From NCBI GenBank assembly GCA_011523825.1, contig WTFX01000029.1, forward strand, positions 301,053 through 365,052: DNA of 64,000 bases. The letters are read 5' to 3'. Below, in pieces: positions 33,354 to 42,203 of this stretch; position 1 is the stretch's first letter, and each line of letters begins with the position of its first letter. Origin of the DNA: Microthrixaceae bacterium. Its GTDB lineage: Bacteria; Actinomycetota; Acidimicrobiia; Acidimicrobiales; Poriferisodalaceae. Below the pieces are notes generated by a model. That model had not been told where the DNA came from, ran no database searches, and was given only the letters and a program-made list of their open reading frames with translations. A program made the position numbers and the translations under genes.

Positions 33354-34142
33354 CTAGCTGCCGGTGAAGTTCGGCGCGCGCCGCTCCACGAATGCCGCTA
33401 TGCCCTCGCGGCCGTCGTGGGTTCGCATGGCGTCCGTGATCGTCTTGCCTTCGAATTCGCCGGCCTGCTCGAGCGGCGAGTCGATGCCGGTGTAGATCAC
33501 CCGCTTGGCGTGGCCCAGCGCCCACGCCGGGCCGTCGGCCAGCGCCTGGGCCAACTCGGCGGTGGCCGAATCGACCTCGTCGTCGGGAACCACCCGGTTG
33601 ACCAAGCCCCACTGCTCGGCCTCCTCCGCCGACAGCACGCGGTTGGTGAGGGTCAGGTCGAGCATCCGCCGAAGCCCGATGTGGCGGGCCAGGAAGTAGG
33701 ACGATGTTCCATCGGGCGTCACGCCGGCGCGGGTATAGGCCATGGTGAACTTCGCCGACTCGCCCGCGACCACGAGATCGAATGAAGCTGCCAGCGACAT
33801 GCCGGCCCCGCCCACGCTGCCGCCCACGCCGGCAACGAACGGCTTCGGTGTGCGGTTCATCTTGTTGATTGCTGCATGGAGGTCGATGACCATGTCCGAT
33901 GCGAGCTGCGGCAGGCCGTCGCCTGCGGCGTGGAATTCCTTGAGGTCGCCGCCTGCCGAGAACACCCGGCCTTCGGCGGTGACCGACGCCGCCTTGACCG
34001 CATCATCGAACTCGATCTCCAGCATCACTGCCCGCAGCTCGCGTGAGAACTGCGGATTGACGGCGTTGGCGCCCTCCGGTCGGTTGAACCGCACGTGCGC
34101 CACCCCGTCGCGCACTTCGTAGATGATCGTCTCGAGGTCCAT
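33354..34142 (-). CDS. Enoyl-CoA hydratase/isomerase family protein
   Basis: A 262-residue crotonase-fold protein. The oxyanion-hole segments are FSAGGDLKEFH and VGGSVGGAGMSLAASFDLVVA. In the second, the usual catalytic glutamate position before the PDG turn (TRAGVTPDGTSSYFLARHIGL) is not Glu, which fits isomerase-like or diverged members rather than classical hydratases. The start has ACAGGAG upstream at ATG 34142. It leads into the duplicated RidA gene in the same direction. Acts on an acyl-CoA in the cytosol; exact reaction unknown. Confidence 0.87.
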   Translation of the reverse strand: MDLETIIYEVRDGVAHVRFNRPEGANAVNPQFSRELRAVMLEIEFDDAVKAASVTAEGRVFSAGGDLKEFHAAGDGLPQLASDMVIDLHAAINKMNRTPKPFVAGVGGSVGGAGMSLAASFDLVVAGESAKFTMAYTRAGVTPDGTSSYFLARHIGLRRMLDLTLTNRVLSAEEAEQWGLVNRVVPDDEVDSATAELAQALADGPAWALGHAKRVIYTGIDSPLEQAGEFEGKTITDAMRTHDGREGIAAFVERRAPNFTGS

Positions 34143-34217
34143 GTTCGCTCCTGTAGATGCTGGCGCTAGCCGGTCCACGGGAGGTTACGCGCCCCGCCTG
34201 CTGGTCGTTCCAGCCGG

Positions 34218-35204
34218 CTAAGCGCGAGCGGCCGGTGACAGGTCGCGGGCCGCCTGGACGGGATCGATGCCGCCGAACGGCATGATCGAGATGGCCGACA
34301 CGTCGACACCGTTCGCGTGGTAGCGGTCGATGTGCTCCCGGCACGCCTCCGGCGGGCCGTGTACCAGCAGTTCGTCGACCAGATCGTCGTCGATGACCTC
34401 GAGCGCCCCGCGGCGATCGCCGTCGGCCCAGCGTTCCCACATGGCGGCGAGCAATTCGCCGCGTCCGAGCCAGCGATGGAATTCGGCATACACCGGGACG
34501 TTGAGATAGGCGGCAACGGCCCGCTTGAAGCCGGCTCGGACGGTGTCGGCGTCGGGATTGGGGCACACGAATATGCGGGCCACCACTTCCTTGCCGGCGC
34601 CGCCCTCGTCGACGTAGGGACGCACAGTGGACACGTCGTCGGCCGAGAGCCAATTGATGATGGCGCCGTCGCCCTCGCTGCCCGCGAGCCGCAGCATGCC
34701 GGGCCGCAGTGCCGCCAGCAGGATTGGAGGCTGGGTTTCCGGTGGGCGGCCCAGGCGGAAGCCCTGAATGTCGAACGTGTCGTAGGTCTCGCTGATCCGC
34801 TCGCCGGTGAGGGCTTGGCGCAGGAATCGGGCAGTGTCGCGTGTCCGCTTGAAGGGCTCGTCGAAGCCGATGCCGTTCCAGCGCTCGACGATGACGTTTG
34901 ACGATGCCCCGATGCCCATGGCGAAGCGTCCGGGCGCAGCCTCGCAGATGGCTGCCGTTTGCTGGGCCAGCAGCGCAGGGCCGCGGGTGAAGACCGGGAT
35001 GATGGCGATGCCCAGTCGCACGTCAGGCACCCATTGGCTCGCCAGCACGAGCGGGGTGAAGCCGTCGGTGCCGTCCGCCTCGGAGCTCCAGAACTCCGTG
35101 TAGCCGAGGTCCGCGAATTCGCGGTAGAGGTCGGCCTGGGCATGCAGGGGATCATCAAAGGGAACCGTGATGCCGTAGCGCCAGTCGTGTCGATTGTCGG
35201 TCAC
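34218..35204 (-). CDS. LLM-class F420-dependent oxidoreductase
   Basis: About 328 residues of a luciferase-like monooxygenase-fold enzyme. Supporting pieces are YREFADLGYTEFWSSEADGTDGF, ASQWVPDVRLGIAIIPVFTRGPALLAQQTAAICEAAPGRFAMGIGASSNVIVERWNG, and the PPILLAALRPGMLRLAGSEGDGAI strand that binds the deazaflavin. These are shared by F420-dependent members common in actinobacteria. The GTG at 35204 was chosen because similarity starts at DWRYGITVPF; a longer frame exists to 35291 with no better ribosome site. Substrate unknown. It lies upstream of the enoyl-CoA hydratase with 75 bases between. Confidence 0.83.
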   Translation of the reverse strand: MTDNRHDWRYGITVPFDDPLHAQADLYREFADLGYTEFWSSEADGTDGFTPLVLASQWVPDVRLGIAIIPVFTRGPALLAQQTAAICEAAPGRFAMGIGASSNVIVERWNGIGFDEPFKRTRDTARFLRQALTGERISETYDTFDIQGFRLGRPPETQPPILLAALRPGMLRLAGSEGDGAIINWLSADDVSTVRPYVDEGGAGKEVVARIFVCPNPDADTVRAGFKRAVAAYLNVPVYAEFHRWLGRGELLAAMWERWADGDRRGALEVIDDDLVDELLVHGPPEACREHIDRYHANGVDVSAISIMPFGGIDPVQAARDLSPAARA

Positions 35205-35313
35205 GGCGCGCAGGCTAGTGAGCGGAGGCGCGACCATTCCGTGAGGCGGCTTCGCAGTGCGCCGGAAACGCACTGGGGCTATTCGTGTCACACCCCCCGA
35301 TCACACTGGGCAC

Positions 35314-35484
35314 ATGGCAGAACAGCTTGATATCGCACCTCAGCTCCGGCTGGTGTCAACCAGCCGGATGCCCCACCGGCTGAACCGGGCTACCCGTCAG
35401 GAAGGCCTGCGGGGAGTTGCTCGGGCGCGGGCGGCGCTGGCCGCCACGGCACGTCCGCCCGAAATCGATCTCCACGCCGCCTGA
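35314..35484 (+). CDS. Small hypothetical protein
   Basis: A possible 56-residue basic protein. RLNRATRQEGLRGVARARAALAATARPP resembles the helical core of short uncharacterised actinobacterial proteins that share an LDxxTRxxGRxGxAxARAxL pattern. No ribosome-binding site is evident. It ends 73 bases before the thiolase gene in the same direction. Function unknown, and it could be a chance frame. Confidence 0.45.
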   Translation: MAEQLDIAPQLRLVSTSRMPHRLNRATRQEGLRGVARARAALAATARPPEIDLHAA

Positions 35485-35557
35485 TGCCAGCCGCAACAGG
35501 CCAGTGCCGGCCGATCCATTGGGCGGGCAGTACGAGGGCGCAAGTACAGTGCCGGCC

Positions 35558-36751
35558 ATGAGCAGCGCATCCGTGAACCAGCATCCCGACGACATCGTCA
35601 TTGTCGACGCCGTCCGATCTCCCGTCGGCCGGCGCGGCGGCGACCTGAGCGGCATCCATCCGTCCGATCTCCTGAGCGACGTGCTGACCTCATTGATGGA
35701 GCGCACCCAGGTCGACCCGGCCAGCATCGGCCAGATCGTGGGCGGCTGCGTCAGCCAAGCCGGTGAGCAGACAGCCAACATCGCGCGCACGGCATGGCTC
35801 GGCGCGGGTTATCCCCTGTCGGTTGCGGCCACCACCGTCGACGCACAGTGCGGTTCGAGCCAGCAGGCCACCACGCTGGCGTACGGCCTCGTGCGAAGCG
35901 GCGTGGTCGACTCGGCCATCGGGTGCGGCGTCGAGTCGATGACGCGCAATCCGATGGGATCGAGCTACAAGAAGGGCCAGCGCACGGCCACATCTCGTTA
36001 CAAGGAGCACTACGAGTACACAACCCAGTTCCAAGGCGCCGAGCTCATGGCCAAGCAGTGGGGCATCAGCCGCGAAGAATGCGATGCCTATGGCCTGCGA
36101 AGCCAGAACAACGCCGCCCGGGCGTGGACCGAAGACCGATTCGCCACACAGATCGTCGAGATCGACGCGCCGGTGCTCGACGAAGACGGCAAGCCCACCG
36201 ACGAAGTTCGTCACGTCGTGCGCGACGGCGGCATCCGGCCCACCACGGCGGAAGGCCTTGCCGGGATCTCGCCGGTGATGGACGGCGGCGTGCACACCGC
36301 GGGCAGCTCGTCGCAGATCAGCGATGGATCGGGAGCGGTTCTGCTCATGCGGGCCGGCCGTGCCAGCGAGCTGGGCCTGCGCCCCCTCGCCCGCATCGTC
36401 GACACCTGCCTGGTCGGCAGCGACCCGGTGCTGATGCTGACCGGGCCGATCGAGGCCACGAACTACCTGCTCGAGCGCAATGGCATGCAGATGTCCGACA
36501 TCGACATCGTCGAGATCAACGAGGCATTCGCATCGGTCGTCCTCGCTTGGCAGCGCGAGGTGAACCCCGACATGGACGGGGTCAACCCCAACGGGGGCGC
36601 GATCGCGCTGGGTCATCCGCTGGGCGGCACCGGTGCGATCCTGCTGACCAAGGCGGTGCACGAGCTGCACCGGGCCGACAAGAACACGGCCCTCATCACC
36701 ATGTGCTGCGGCGGCGGGCTGGGCACAGGCACCATCATCGAGCGGCTCTGA
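35558..36751 (+). CDS. Thiolase (acetyl-CoA acetyltransferase family)
   Basis: A 397-residue thiolase. The nucleophilic cysteine is in TTVDAQCGSSQQA, the NEAFASV loop is present, NGGAIALGHPLGGTGA carries the catalytic histidine, and the second active cysteine lies in TMCCGGGLGTGTII. All active-site parts are complete. It cleaves or forms 3-ketoacyl-CoA bonds. The start at 35558 follows CAGTGCCGGCC with homology beginning within 15 residues. Together with the nearby dehydrogenase, hydratase and CoA transferase it would close a beta-oxidation-type sequence, though it is transcribed in the opposite direction. Confidence 0.92.
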   Translation: MSSASVNQHPDDIVIVDAVRSPVGRRGGDLSGIHPSDLLSDVLTSLMERTQVDPASIGQIVGGCVSQAGEQTANIARTAWLGAGYPLSVAATTVDAQCGSSQQATTLAYGLVRSGVVDSAIGCGVESMTRNPMGSSYKKGQRTATSRYKEHYEYTTQFQGAELMAKQWGISREECDAYGLRSQNNAARAWTEDRFATQIVEIDAPVLDEDGKPTDEVRHVVRDGGIRPTTAEGLAGISPVMDGGVHTAGSSSQISDGSGAVLLMRAGRASELGLRPLARIVDTCLVGSDPVLMLTGPIEATNYLLERNGMQMSDIDIVEINEAFASVVLAWQREVNPDMDGVNPNGGAIALGHPLGGTGAILLTKAVHELHRADKNTALITMCCGGGLGTGTIIERL

Positions 36752-37371
36752 CCAGGCGTCGAGCAGCTTCCCTCGGCGCCTTCGCCGCGGCATGTGCAGC
36801 GGCTTGGGCCGGTTGGCAGTACTTCGGCCCATCTGACGAAGCGACAGTTACGCCTTCCGGCACGGAGGCGGCGGCCGATGGCAGTGCGACCGCAGACTCT
36901 CCGGATTCGGAATTCGCGGCGGCGGCGTTGGAGCCGAACGCTGTCGTGCTGGCGGTGATCGACGGCGACACAATGGACGTCGACCTCGGCGGGCGCCGGA
37001 CGACGGTGAGGTTTCTCGGCATCGACACTCCGGAGAAGACCGGCGGCTACCTGCCCGCCGAATGCGGCGGCGATGCTGCCACCCGGCGGACGGCCGAGCT
37101 GCTCCCGCCCGGCACTGCGGTGCTGCTGCAGCGCGACGCGGAGCTCTATGACCGCTATGACCGGCTGCTGGCGTACGTGTACCGGGCCGACGATGGCCTG
37201 TTCGTGAATCGCTACCTCGTGCTCGACGGCTACGCCGGCACCATGCACTTCGAGCCGAACACGGAGCACCAGGCCGTGCTCGACGAGGCCCAAGCCGACG
37301 CTCGCGCCGCTGGCAGGGGAATCTGGGCAGACTGCGGCGGACCGAACCGGCAACTCGAAGGTGCCCATTAG
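36703..37371 (+). CDS. Secreted or membrane-anchored thermonuclease-like protein
   Basis: A staphylococcal-nuclease-fold protein: VIDGDTMDVDLGGRRTTVRFLGIDTPEK carries the calcium aspartates and first active arginine, and YDRYDRLLAYVYRADDGLFVNRYLVLDGYA holds the second arginine and tyrosine region. It hydrolyses DNA or RNA outside the cell. An N-terminal hydrophobic stretch (ASLGAFAAACAAAWAGWQYFG) precedes a Thr/Ala/Ser-rich linker. The start is unclear: there is no ATG or well-placed GTG after the thiolase stop. The in-frame GTG 36703 overlaps the thiolase gene by 49 bases, and a CTG at 36748 would overlap by four. I report the former. Confidence 0.75.
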   Translation: MLRRRAGHRHHHRAALTRRRAASLGAFAAACAAAWAGWQYFGPSDEATVTPSGTEAAADGSATADSPDSEFAAAALEPNAVVLAVIDGDTMDVDLGGRRTTVRFLGIDTPEKTGGYLPAECGGDAATRRTAELLPPGTAVLLQRDAELYDRYDRLLAYVYRADDGLFVNRYLVLDGYAGTMHFEPNTEHQAVLDEAQADARAAGRGIWADCGGPNRQLEGAH

Positions 37372-37380
37372 CGTGTCGGT

Positions 37381-38226
37381 GTGGCACCGCTGTCCCAGCG
37401 GCTCGGATACGGCCCCGACGACAGACTGCTGATCATCAGCGCGGCCGGACTCGGCGGCTGTCACGCGATGAACGAAGGCGTCTACGCCGCGCTGCGAGAC
37501 GGCTTGGCAACCACAGGAACGCTGCTCGTGCCGTGCCCGTGGTCACGCGAGGCAGCAGCGAGATTCCGGGGCGAGGACATCGGGGTTGCGCTCACGCTGA
37601 ACGCCGAGTTCGAGCTCTACCGGTGGGGGCCGATCACCTACGGCCCATCGCTGCTCGACGGCAACGGCGGCATGCCCAGCACGGTGGGAGATGTGTGGGA
37701 CCACGCCGACGTCGACGAGGTTCGGCGGGAGTGTCGGGCACAGATCGAGCGGGCAATCCTGTGGGGCTTCGACGTCACGCACCTCGACAGTCACCTCGAC
37801 GTACTCAGCGTGCGCCCCGAGTTCTTCGACGTGTACCTGGAGCTCGCAGTGGAATTCGGGTTGCCGGTGCGGCTCATCTCCAGCGACGCCCGGCGTCAGC
37901 TCGGATTCCCCGCTGAGGATCTGCTCGGTTCCGAAGGCGTTGTGACGCCGGATCGGGTTGTCCGCATCGCGCCCGGGGCCATGGGGCGGTACCGGCGCAT
38001 CGAAGCGCTGCTCGACTCGCTCGAACCGGGAGTGACCGAACTGCAGCTCCAGCCAGCGGCTGACCTGCCGGAGCTGCGATCGCTGACCGCCCAATGGGGA
38101 TCACGCGTAGAGGACCTGCTCCACCTGCGTGACAACGCTGAGCTGCGTGCCCATATCGAGCGCAGCGAGATACGTCTGGTGGGTTATCGAACGCTGCGGC
38201 AGCTGCAGCGATCCAGCACCGGCTGA
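37381..38226 (+). CDS. ChbG/YdjC-like deacetylase fold protein without metal ligands
   Basis: A 281-residue protein of the ChbG/YdjC family, normally metal-dependent carbohydrate N-deacetylases. The scaffold is clear (THLDSHLDVLSVRPEFFDVYLELAVEFGLPVRLIS, GPSLLDGNGGMPSTVGDVWDHADVDEVRRECRAQIERAILWGFDV). The catalytic A-D-D-F-G near the start is replaced by SAAGLGGCHAMNEGV, and the G-x-H-L-T-L-N histidine by VALTLNAEF. Loss of both the Asp pair and a histidine suggests a pseudoenzyme or a binding protein (inference). It begins at GTG 37381, 10 bases after the nuclease gene, in the same direction, so the two may be co-transcribed. Confidence 0.72.
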   Translation: MAPLSQRLGYGPDDRLLIISAAGLGGCHAMNEGVYAALRDGLATTGTLLVPCPWSREAAARFRGEDIGVALTLNAEFELYRWGPITYGPSLLDGNGGMPSTVGDVWDHADVDEVRRECRAQIERAILWGFDVTHLDSHLDVLSVRPEFFDVYLELAVEFGLPVRLISSDARRQLGFPAEDLLGSEGVVTPDRVVRIAPGAMGRYRRIEALLDSLEPGVTELQLQPAADLPELRSLTAQWGSRVEDLLHLRDNAELRAHIERSEIRLVGYRTLRQLQRSSTG

Positions 38227-38257
38227 GCGAGCCCGGCCCTGTTCGGCCCGGCCCTGT

Positions 38258-38611
38258 TCAGCCCGGCGTGCCCAGCGAACCCGCAGCGCACCAGGCCGGC
38301 AGCAGCTCCAGCCAGAGCGCCATGTCGCCGGAGACTTTGAGATCGCCAGCCATGTAGTAGCGGGCGGGATCGGCATCGCCGCGGACCACGTCGGCGGCGA
38401 GCTGCCACGGGGCCTCCAGGGTCAGGTCAGCACCCCGGGTAGTCCCCGCTGACGCAGATGTCAGCACGCCGGCTTCGAAGATCAAGCTCGCGGCGACTTT
38501 GCCGTCGGGTCCGCCAGCGGTTTTCATCACGACGGTGCCCGACACGTTCCCCAGGGGTTCGTGGCCAGCCTCGGCCCACGCCGCCAGGAACTCGTCGTCG
38601 AGAAAGCTCAT
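38258..38611 (-). CDS. SCP2 sterol-binding-like protein
   Basis: A 117-residue SCP2-fold protein. GTVVMKTAGGPDGKVAASLIFEAGVLTSASAG is the typical beta-sheet, and ADLTLEAPWQLAADVVRGDADPARYYMAGDLKVSGDMALWLELLP matches the family's D-x2-x4-G-x2-ly-.-GKLK-x-G-d region. Such proteins form a hydrophobic tunnel for lipids or CoA esters. ATG 38611 overlaps the Mca stop by four bases, which implies co-translation with it. Function in this organism unknown. Confidence 0.82.
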   Translation of the reverse strand: MSFLDDEFLAAWAEAGHEPLGNVSGTVVMKTAGGPDGKVAASLIFEAGVLTSASAGTTRGADLTLEAPWQLAADVVRGDADPARYYMAGDLKVSGDMALWLELLPAWCAAGSLGTPG

Positions 38612-39465
38612 GGGCGCAGCCCTGCGAAGAGGTCATGCTCCATCGGCTCGGTCGCGATGCGCGACTCGAGCAGCATGTACTCCTCGTAGGGATGGATCGA
38701 GTCGGCGACATCGTCGGGCAGGCCGAACCAGAACGGCGAGTCCGGATCGACTTGGGTGGTATGGGCCAGCAGCGCCTTGCGCCGGACCGCGTTGTTCACC
38801 TCGATGACCGCAGTGATGCGGTCGTCCCGGCTGGGTCGCCCCAGCCACTTCTCGTCGAACGGCGATTCAAGCCCGAGATCCAAGAAGGCCTGGTGGATCA
38901 GCCTCATGCGCTTGTGCGACCACACCGGTGCATACATCTTCATCGGCGTGAACGCAGGGCCGCACTCGGGGCGCCAGGCCGGTTCACCGGCGTGGGCGAA
39001 GGCCGGAATGCAGATGGCCGTGACCTGCAGATGATCGGGATGGGGGTAGCGCGACTGCACCAGCGGGTAGGTCAGGATGACCTGCGGGCGTACCCGGCGG
39101 ATCACGGTCACGAGCCTGGCGACCGCTTCGTCGAGGTCGGCATTGGCGAAGGCGTCGGGATGGGCGTTGGCTTCGGTATCGGGCATGCCCGAGTCGCGAT
39201 AGCCCAGCATGACGACTTCGTCGTAACCGATCTCGACCGCGGACGCGTCCAGCTCGGCACGGCGGACTTCGGCGAGGTTCTCCTTCACCTCGGGCCGGTC
39301 CATTGCCGGGTTGAGGATGTCGCCCTCCTCGCCGCCGGTGCAGCACACGAGCGTGGTGCGGATGCCCTCGTCGGCATACCGGCGGACAGTGCCTGCCCCC
39401 TTCGACGCTTCATCGTCGGGGTGAGCGTGAACCGCGAGAATTGACAATCCCGTGTCCTGCGACAT
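38608..39465 (-). CDS. mca: Mycothiol S-conjugate amidase
   Basis: A 285-residue member of the PIG-L/LmbE zinc amidase family, closest by signature to Mca. It cuts mycothiol-toxin conjugates to a mercapturic acid for export. Seen: ILAVHAHPDDEASKGAGTVRRYADEG (zinc ligands in H-x-D-D), TGGEEGDILNPAMDRPEV, LGYRDSGMPDTEANAHPDAF and SRYPHPDHLQVT (third zinc histidine). The mycothiol link is an actinobacterial trait and supports the taxonomic guess. The related enzyme MshB would lack the longer C-terminal region that is present here. Paired with an SCP2-like gene. Confidence 0.88.
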   Translation of the reverse strand: MSQDTGLSILAVHAHPDDEASKGAGTVRRYADEGIRTTLVCCTGGEEGDILNPAMDRPEVKENLAEVRRAELDASAVEIGYDEVVMLGYRDSGMPDTEANAHPDAFANADLDEAVARLVTVIRRVRPQVILTYPLVQSRYPHPDHLQVTAICIPAFAHAGEPAWRPECGPAFTPMKMYAPVWSHKRMRLIHQAFLDLGLESPFDEKWLGRPSRDDRITAVIEVNNAVRRKALLAHTTQVDPDSPFWFGLPDDVADSIHPYEEYMLLESRIATEPMEHDLFAGLRP

Positions 39466-39536
39466 CGGCGGTCAAGCTATCGGCGTCAACACTGTGCTGG
39501 CCGACCGTCCGGTGACTCCGATCACAGCCTCGGCGG

Positions 39537-40784
39537 TCAAGCGACCGGTGTCAGCTCGACGTGTCCGGTTTCCTCGTCGATGTCCATGGAGTAGCCGCAG
39601 ATAGCAGCGAGGCGGTCACGGCCCTCCTCCGGACCCGATGCCAGCAGCTCGTCGCCCACCCACAGCCGCACGGTACGGGGCGGGTTGTAGATGTAGCTGG
39701 CGGCGCGGCGGATGGCCAGCACGTGATAGCCGGGATCCACGGCCAGCCCCAGTGACCCGAGTGTCGAGTCGTCGGCCTGTGAACCGGGCGCCACCGGCAC
39801 CTGCACGACGACATCGTCGGTGTCGCCGAGCGCGAGCGCGAGCACGGGGTGAATGTCCTCATCCTCGAGCACGAGCGAGGTGATGTTGCGAGCCTGGTCG
39901 CCGATGTCCTCGGCAGCCTCGGCGACATGCAGCAGACCACGCAGCCCCGCCGGATCGGTCCCCGCCGTGTCGGCCTCTGCCGCAGCGCGCAGCACCCATG
40001 TCTGCATGGACACCTTCATGCCGTCGAGCCGTTCCTGCATCGACCGCACCTCGCGAGCGAGCGACAGGTCATGCAGCACGAGTGCCGAGTAGGCCAGCCC
40101 GATCGCCGCTTCAGACAGGTTCTTCATCTCGACGAGCGTGTCCACGGCTCGGTCGAGGTCGCTGAGCACATGCTCTTCATCGGGTTCGGGAGGATTCCAG
40201 CGCTCCATGGCCGCCAGCTCTCGCAACCGCACGATGCCCGCTGGGTCGCCACGCATGAACAGCACGTCGCCCGGCTCCACGATGCGGTCGCCGCCGACGT
40301 CAGTCAGCCAGTGGCGGCCTCGCTGGATGGCTACGACGCGCATGCCGACCGCCACGGGCAGCTCCATGTCGCGCAGCGGCCGGTTGGCCAGGTGACTGCC
40401 TTCCGCCACGACTAGCCGGTGCGAAACCTCGGCTGCCTGCGCCAGGTCCACGATGAGCGCCCGGGGGATTCCCAAGTGATGCAACACGATCTTGGAGATG
40501 TCGACCGCAGCATTGGCGATCTGCTCGATCGACGACACCACCTGAAGCACCGAGCTCATGCCGTCGACCTCGCGCGGGTGCCGCACAGCCAGCATCGCCA
40601 GCGATCGCATCTCGTGCACGAGGGCGGACATGTCCTCCTCGAGGCCCAGGACGGCATCGGCCATGCCCTCGTCGTCGAAATAGAGCGCGGCGTAGGCCAG
40701 ATCGACCATGAGCTCGGAGGCGTCCTTGGCCTCGGAGAGCATGGATTTCAGGTTTCGAGGTTTGTCTTCAGGGTCTGATCGCAT
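39537..40784 (-). CDS. PhoU/TrkA-C regulatory protein paired with cation transporter
   Basis: A 415-residue protein with an internal duplication. Each half has a PhoU-like helical bundle (SEAKDASELMVDLAYAALYFDDEGMADAVLGLEEDM and DTLVEMKNLSEAAIGLAYSALVLHDLSLAREVRSMQERL) followed by a TrkA-C-type beta domain (VGMRVVAIQRGRHWLTDVGGDRIVEPGDVLFMRG and GYHVLAIRRAASYIYNPPRTVRLWVGDELLASG). TrkA-C domains bind nucleotides or cations and gate ion transporters. It follows the MgtE-like gene on the same strand, 131 bases after its stop, a pairing known from archaea and actinobacteria. Probably regulates that transporter from the cytosolic side (inference). Confidence 0.82.
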   Translation of the reverse strand: MRSDPEDKPRNLKSMLSEAKDASELMVDLAYAALYFDDEGMADAVLGLEEDMSALVHEMRSLAMLAVRHPREVDGMSSVLQVVSSIEQIANAAVDISKIVLHHLGIPRALIVDLAQAAEVSHRLVVAEGSHLANRPLRDMELPVAVGMRVVAIQRGRHWLTDVGGDRIVEPGDVLFMRGDPAGIVRLRELAAMERWNPPEPDEEHVLSDLDRAVDTLVEMKNLSEAAIGLAYSALVLHDLSLAREVRSMQERLDGMKVSMQTWVLRAAAEADTAGTDPAGLRGLLHVAEAAEDIGDQARNITSLVLEDEDIHPVLALALGDTDDVVVQVPVAPGSQADDSTLGSLGLAVDPGYHVLAIRRAASYIYNPPRTVRLWVGDELLASGPEEGRDRLAAICGYSMDIDEETGHVELTPVA

Positions 40785-40915
40785 TGCACATCGTCAGCGA
40801 GCGACGCGACGGGCTCCAATCGGCTCGGGGACACGATGACGCCGCTGCGCCAAGCGTAGGCACAGCGACGGAGTGGCGAAGATGGATTTCACGACAGGCG
40901 ATCGCATGGCGCCTC

Positions 40916-42145
40916 TCATGACAGGCCCACCCAGCTCACGGCGAGCACCAGCGCGGCGGCGCCGGCCAGGTCGACGGTGCTGTTCACCAGCGGGATGCCG
41001 TAGGTATCGGGGTCGACGCCGACCCGGGTTGCGACCACCGTTCCGTAGTAAGCGATGGCTCCCGCCAAGACCGTCGCGATCATGCCACCGATCAGCGAGA
41101 TCGCGACCAGCCGGAGCAGGCCCGGCGTCGACATCGAGAACGCCGTGGCAAAGGCATGTGCAAGCAGGCCGTTCAGCATGAACACCGGAACGGTCAGTGT
41201 GAAGGCAAACAGGATGTCCAGGCGAGCACCCCGCTGCGGCAACGCCCGCGGTTCGATGACACCCAGATGCAGCTTGCTCGACAGCCGGCTCGACAGGATG
41301 CCGCCGATGGCGCCGGCGGCTGCCAGGCAGGCAGGCACCAGGATGAGCACGGCGCGCTTGTCGATGAAGTCCTCAAGGCGGTGCTCGATCACGACACCGG
41401 CGATGATGAGCACGAAACCGCCGACGAACAGCACGGGCATCGACTCGCGCACGATCTGCCAGAGCTGCTCCAGTCCCGACCGCCACGCCCAGGCCGTCGC
41501 AGCCACCGCCCCGATGATGCTGGCGACCGCAATGAGCGGTGTGAGCGCGGTGATGCCCACGAGATAGCTCGCCAGGAACAGGGCCGGAAGCGTGACAACA
41601 TCGCCGACTGCCGAGATGAGGGGCGCGCTGACGTTGTCGAGGTCCCAGCCGCGCCGGGTGGTAATGGTCGCAAGTCCGAGCGTCACCACCAGCACGACCA
41701 CCGAGGCCAGCTCGGCCCCGACGACCGACACCACGATGAGATCGGTGACGCCGATGATGCCGGCAAGCCCGAACACCGGGGCCAGCACTTTGGTCATCAC
41801 ACCCAGCGCCACCGCAGTCACCAAGGTCAGCACTGCTGCGGCAATGACGTTCTGGCCCACGATCGTGTCGCGACGGGCCGTGGCCCGAAAGGTGCCTGCG
41901 TGAATGGTCGTGGCGAGACGGCTGCCGAGTGCGCCGAAGATGTCGCCCCGCATGCCGATGGCAGCAGGCACCAGCACCAGCAGGCCCGGAAGTCGCTCGA
42001 GCGTTCCGGTGGCGGCTGCGAGCAACACGCCGGCTGCGGTGGCCGTCAGGCTGCTGACGGCGAGCGCCGAGAGGCTCTGGCGAGCACCGGTGACGTCGGG
42101 GCCGAGCAGACCCCGCAGAAACCCCGGCGGGTGCAGCCGTACCAC
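40916..42145 (-). CDS. MgtE/SLC41-like divalent cation transporter
   Basis: A 409-residue membrane protein with about ten hydrophobic segments and two copies of the MgtE membrane domain. Repeat one contains LVLVPAAIGMRGDIFGALGSRLATTIHAG and repeat two contains LVPACLAAAGAIGGILSSRLSSKLHLG. The near-C-terminal GVDPDTYGIPLVNSTVDLAGAAALV carries the conserved D-P-D motif lining the ion pathway. There is no N-domain or CBS pair, so gating must come from another protein, probably the PhoU/TrkA-C protein encoded next. Likely substrate Mg2+ or another divalent ion. Confidence 0.85.
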   Translation of the reverse strand: MVRLHPPGFLRGLLGPDVTGARQSLSALAVSSLTATAAGVLLAAATGTLERLPGLLVLVPAAIGMRGDIFGALGSRLATTIHAGTFRATARRDTIVGQNVIAAAVLTLVTAVALGVMTKVLAPVFGLAGIIGVTDLIVVSVVGAELASVVVLVVTLGLATITTRRGWDLDNVSAPLISAVGDVVTLPALFLASYLVGITALTPLIAVASIIGAVAATAWAWRSGLEQLWQIVRESMPVLFVGGFVLIIAGVVIEHRLEDFIDKRAVLILVPACLAAAGAIGGILSSRLSSKLHLGVIEPRALPQRGARLDILFAFTLTVPVFMLNGLLAHAFATAFSMSTPGLLRLVAISLIGGMIATVLAGAIAYYGTVVATRVGVDPDTYGIPLVNSTVDLAGAAALVLAVSWVGLS

Positions 42146-42203
42146 CCGGCGAAGAACCCGGTTGCGGCCGAATCGAGCTGTTTCGCGTCGCAGTGCGAAC
42201 TCC

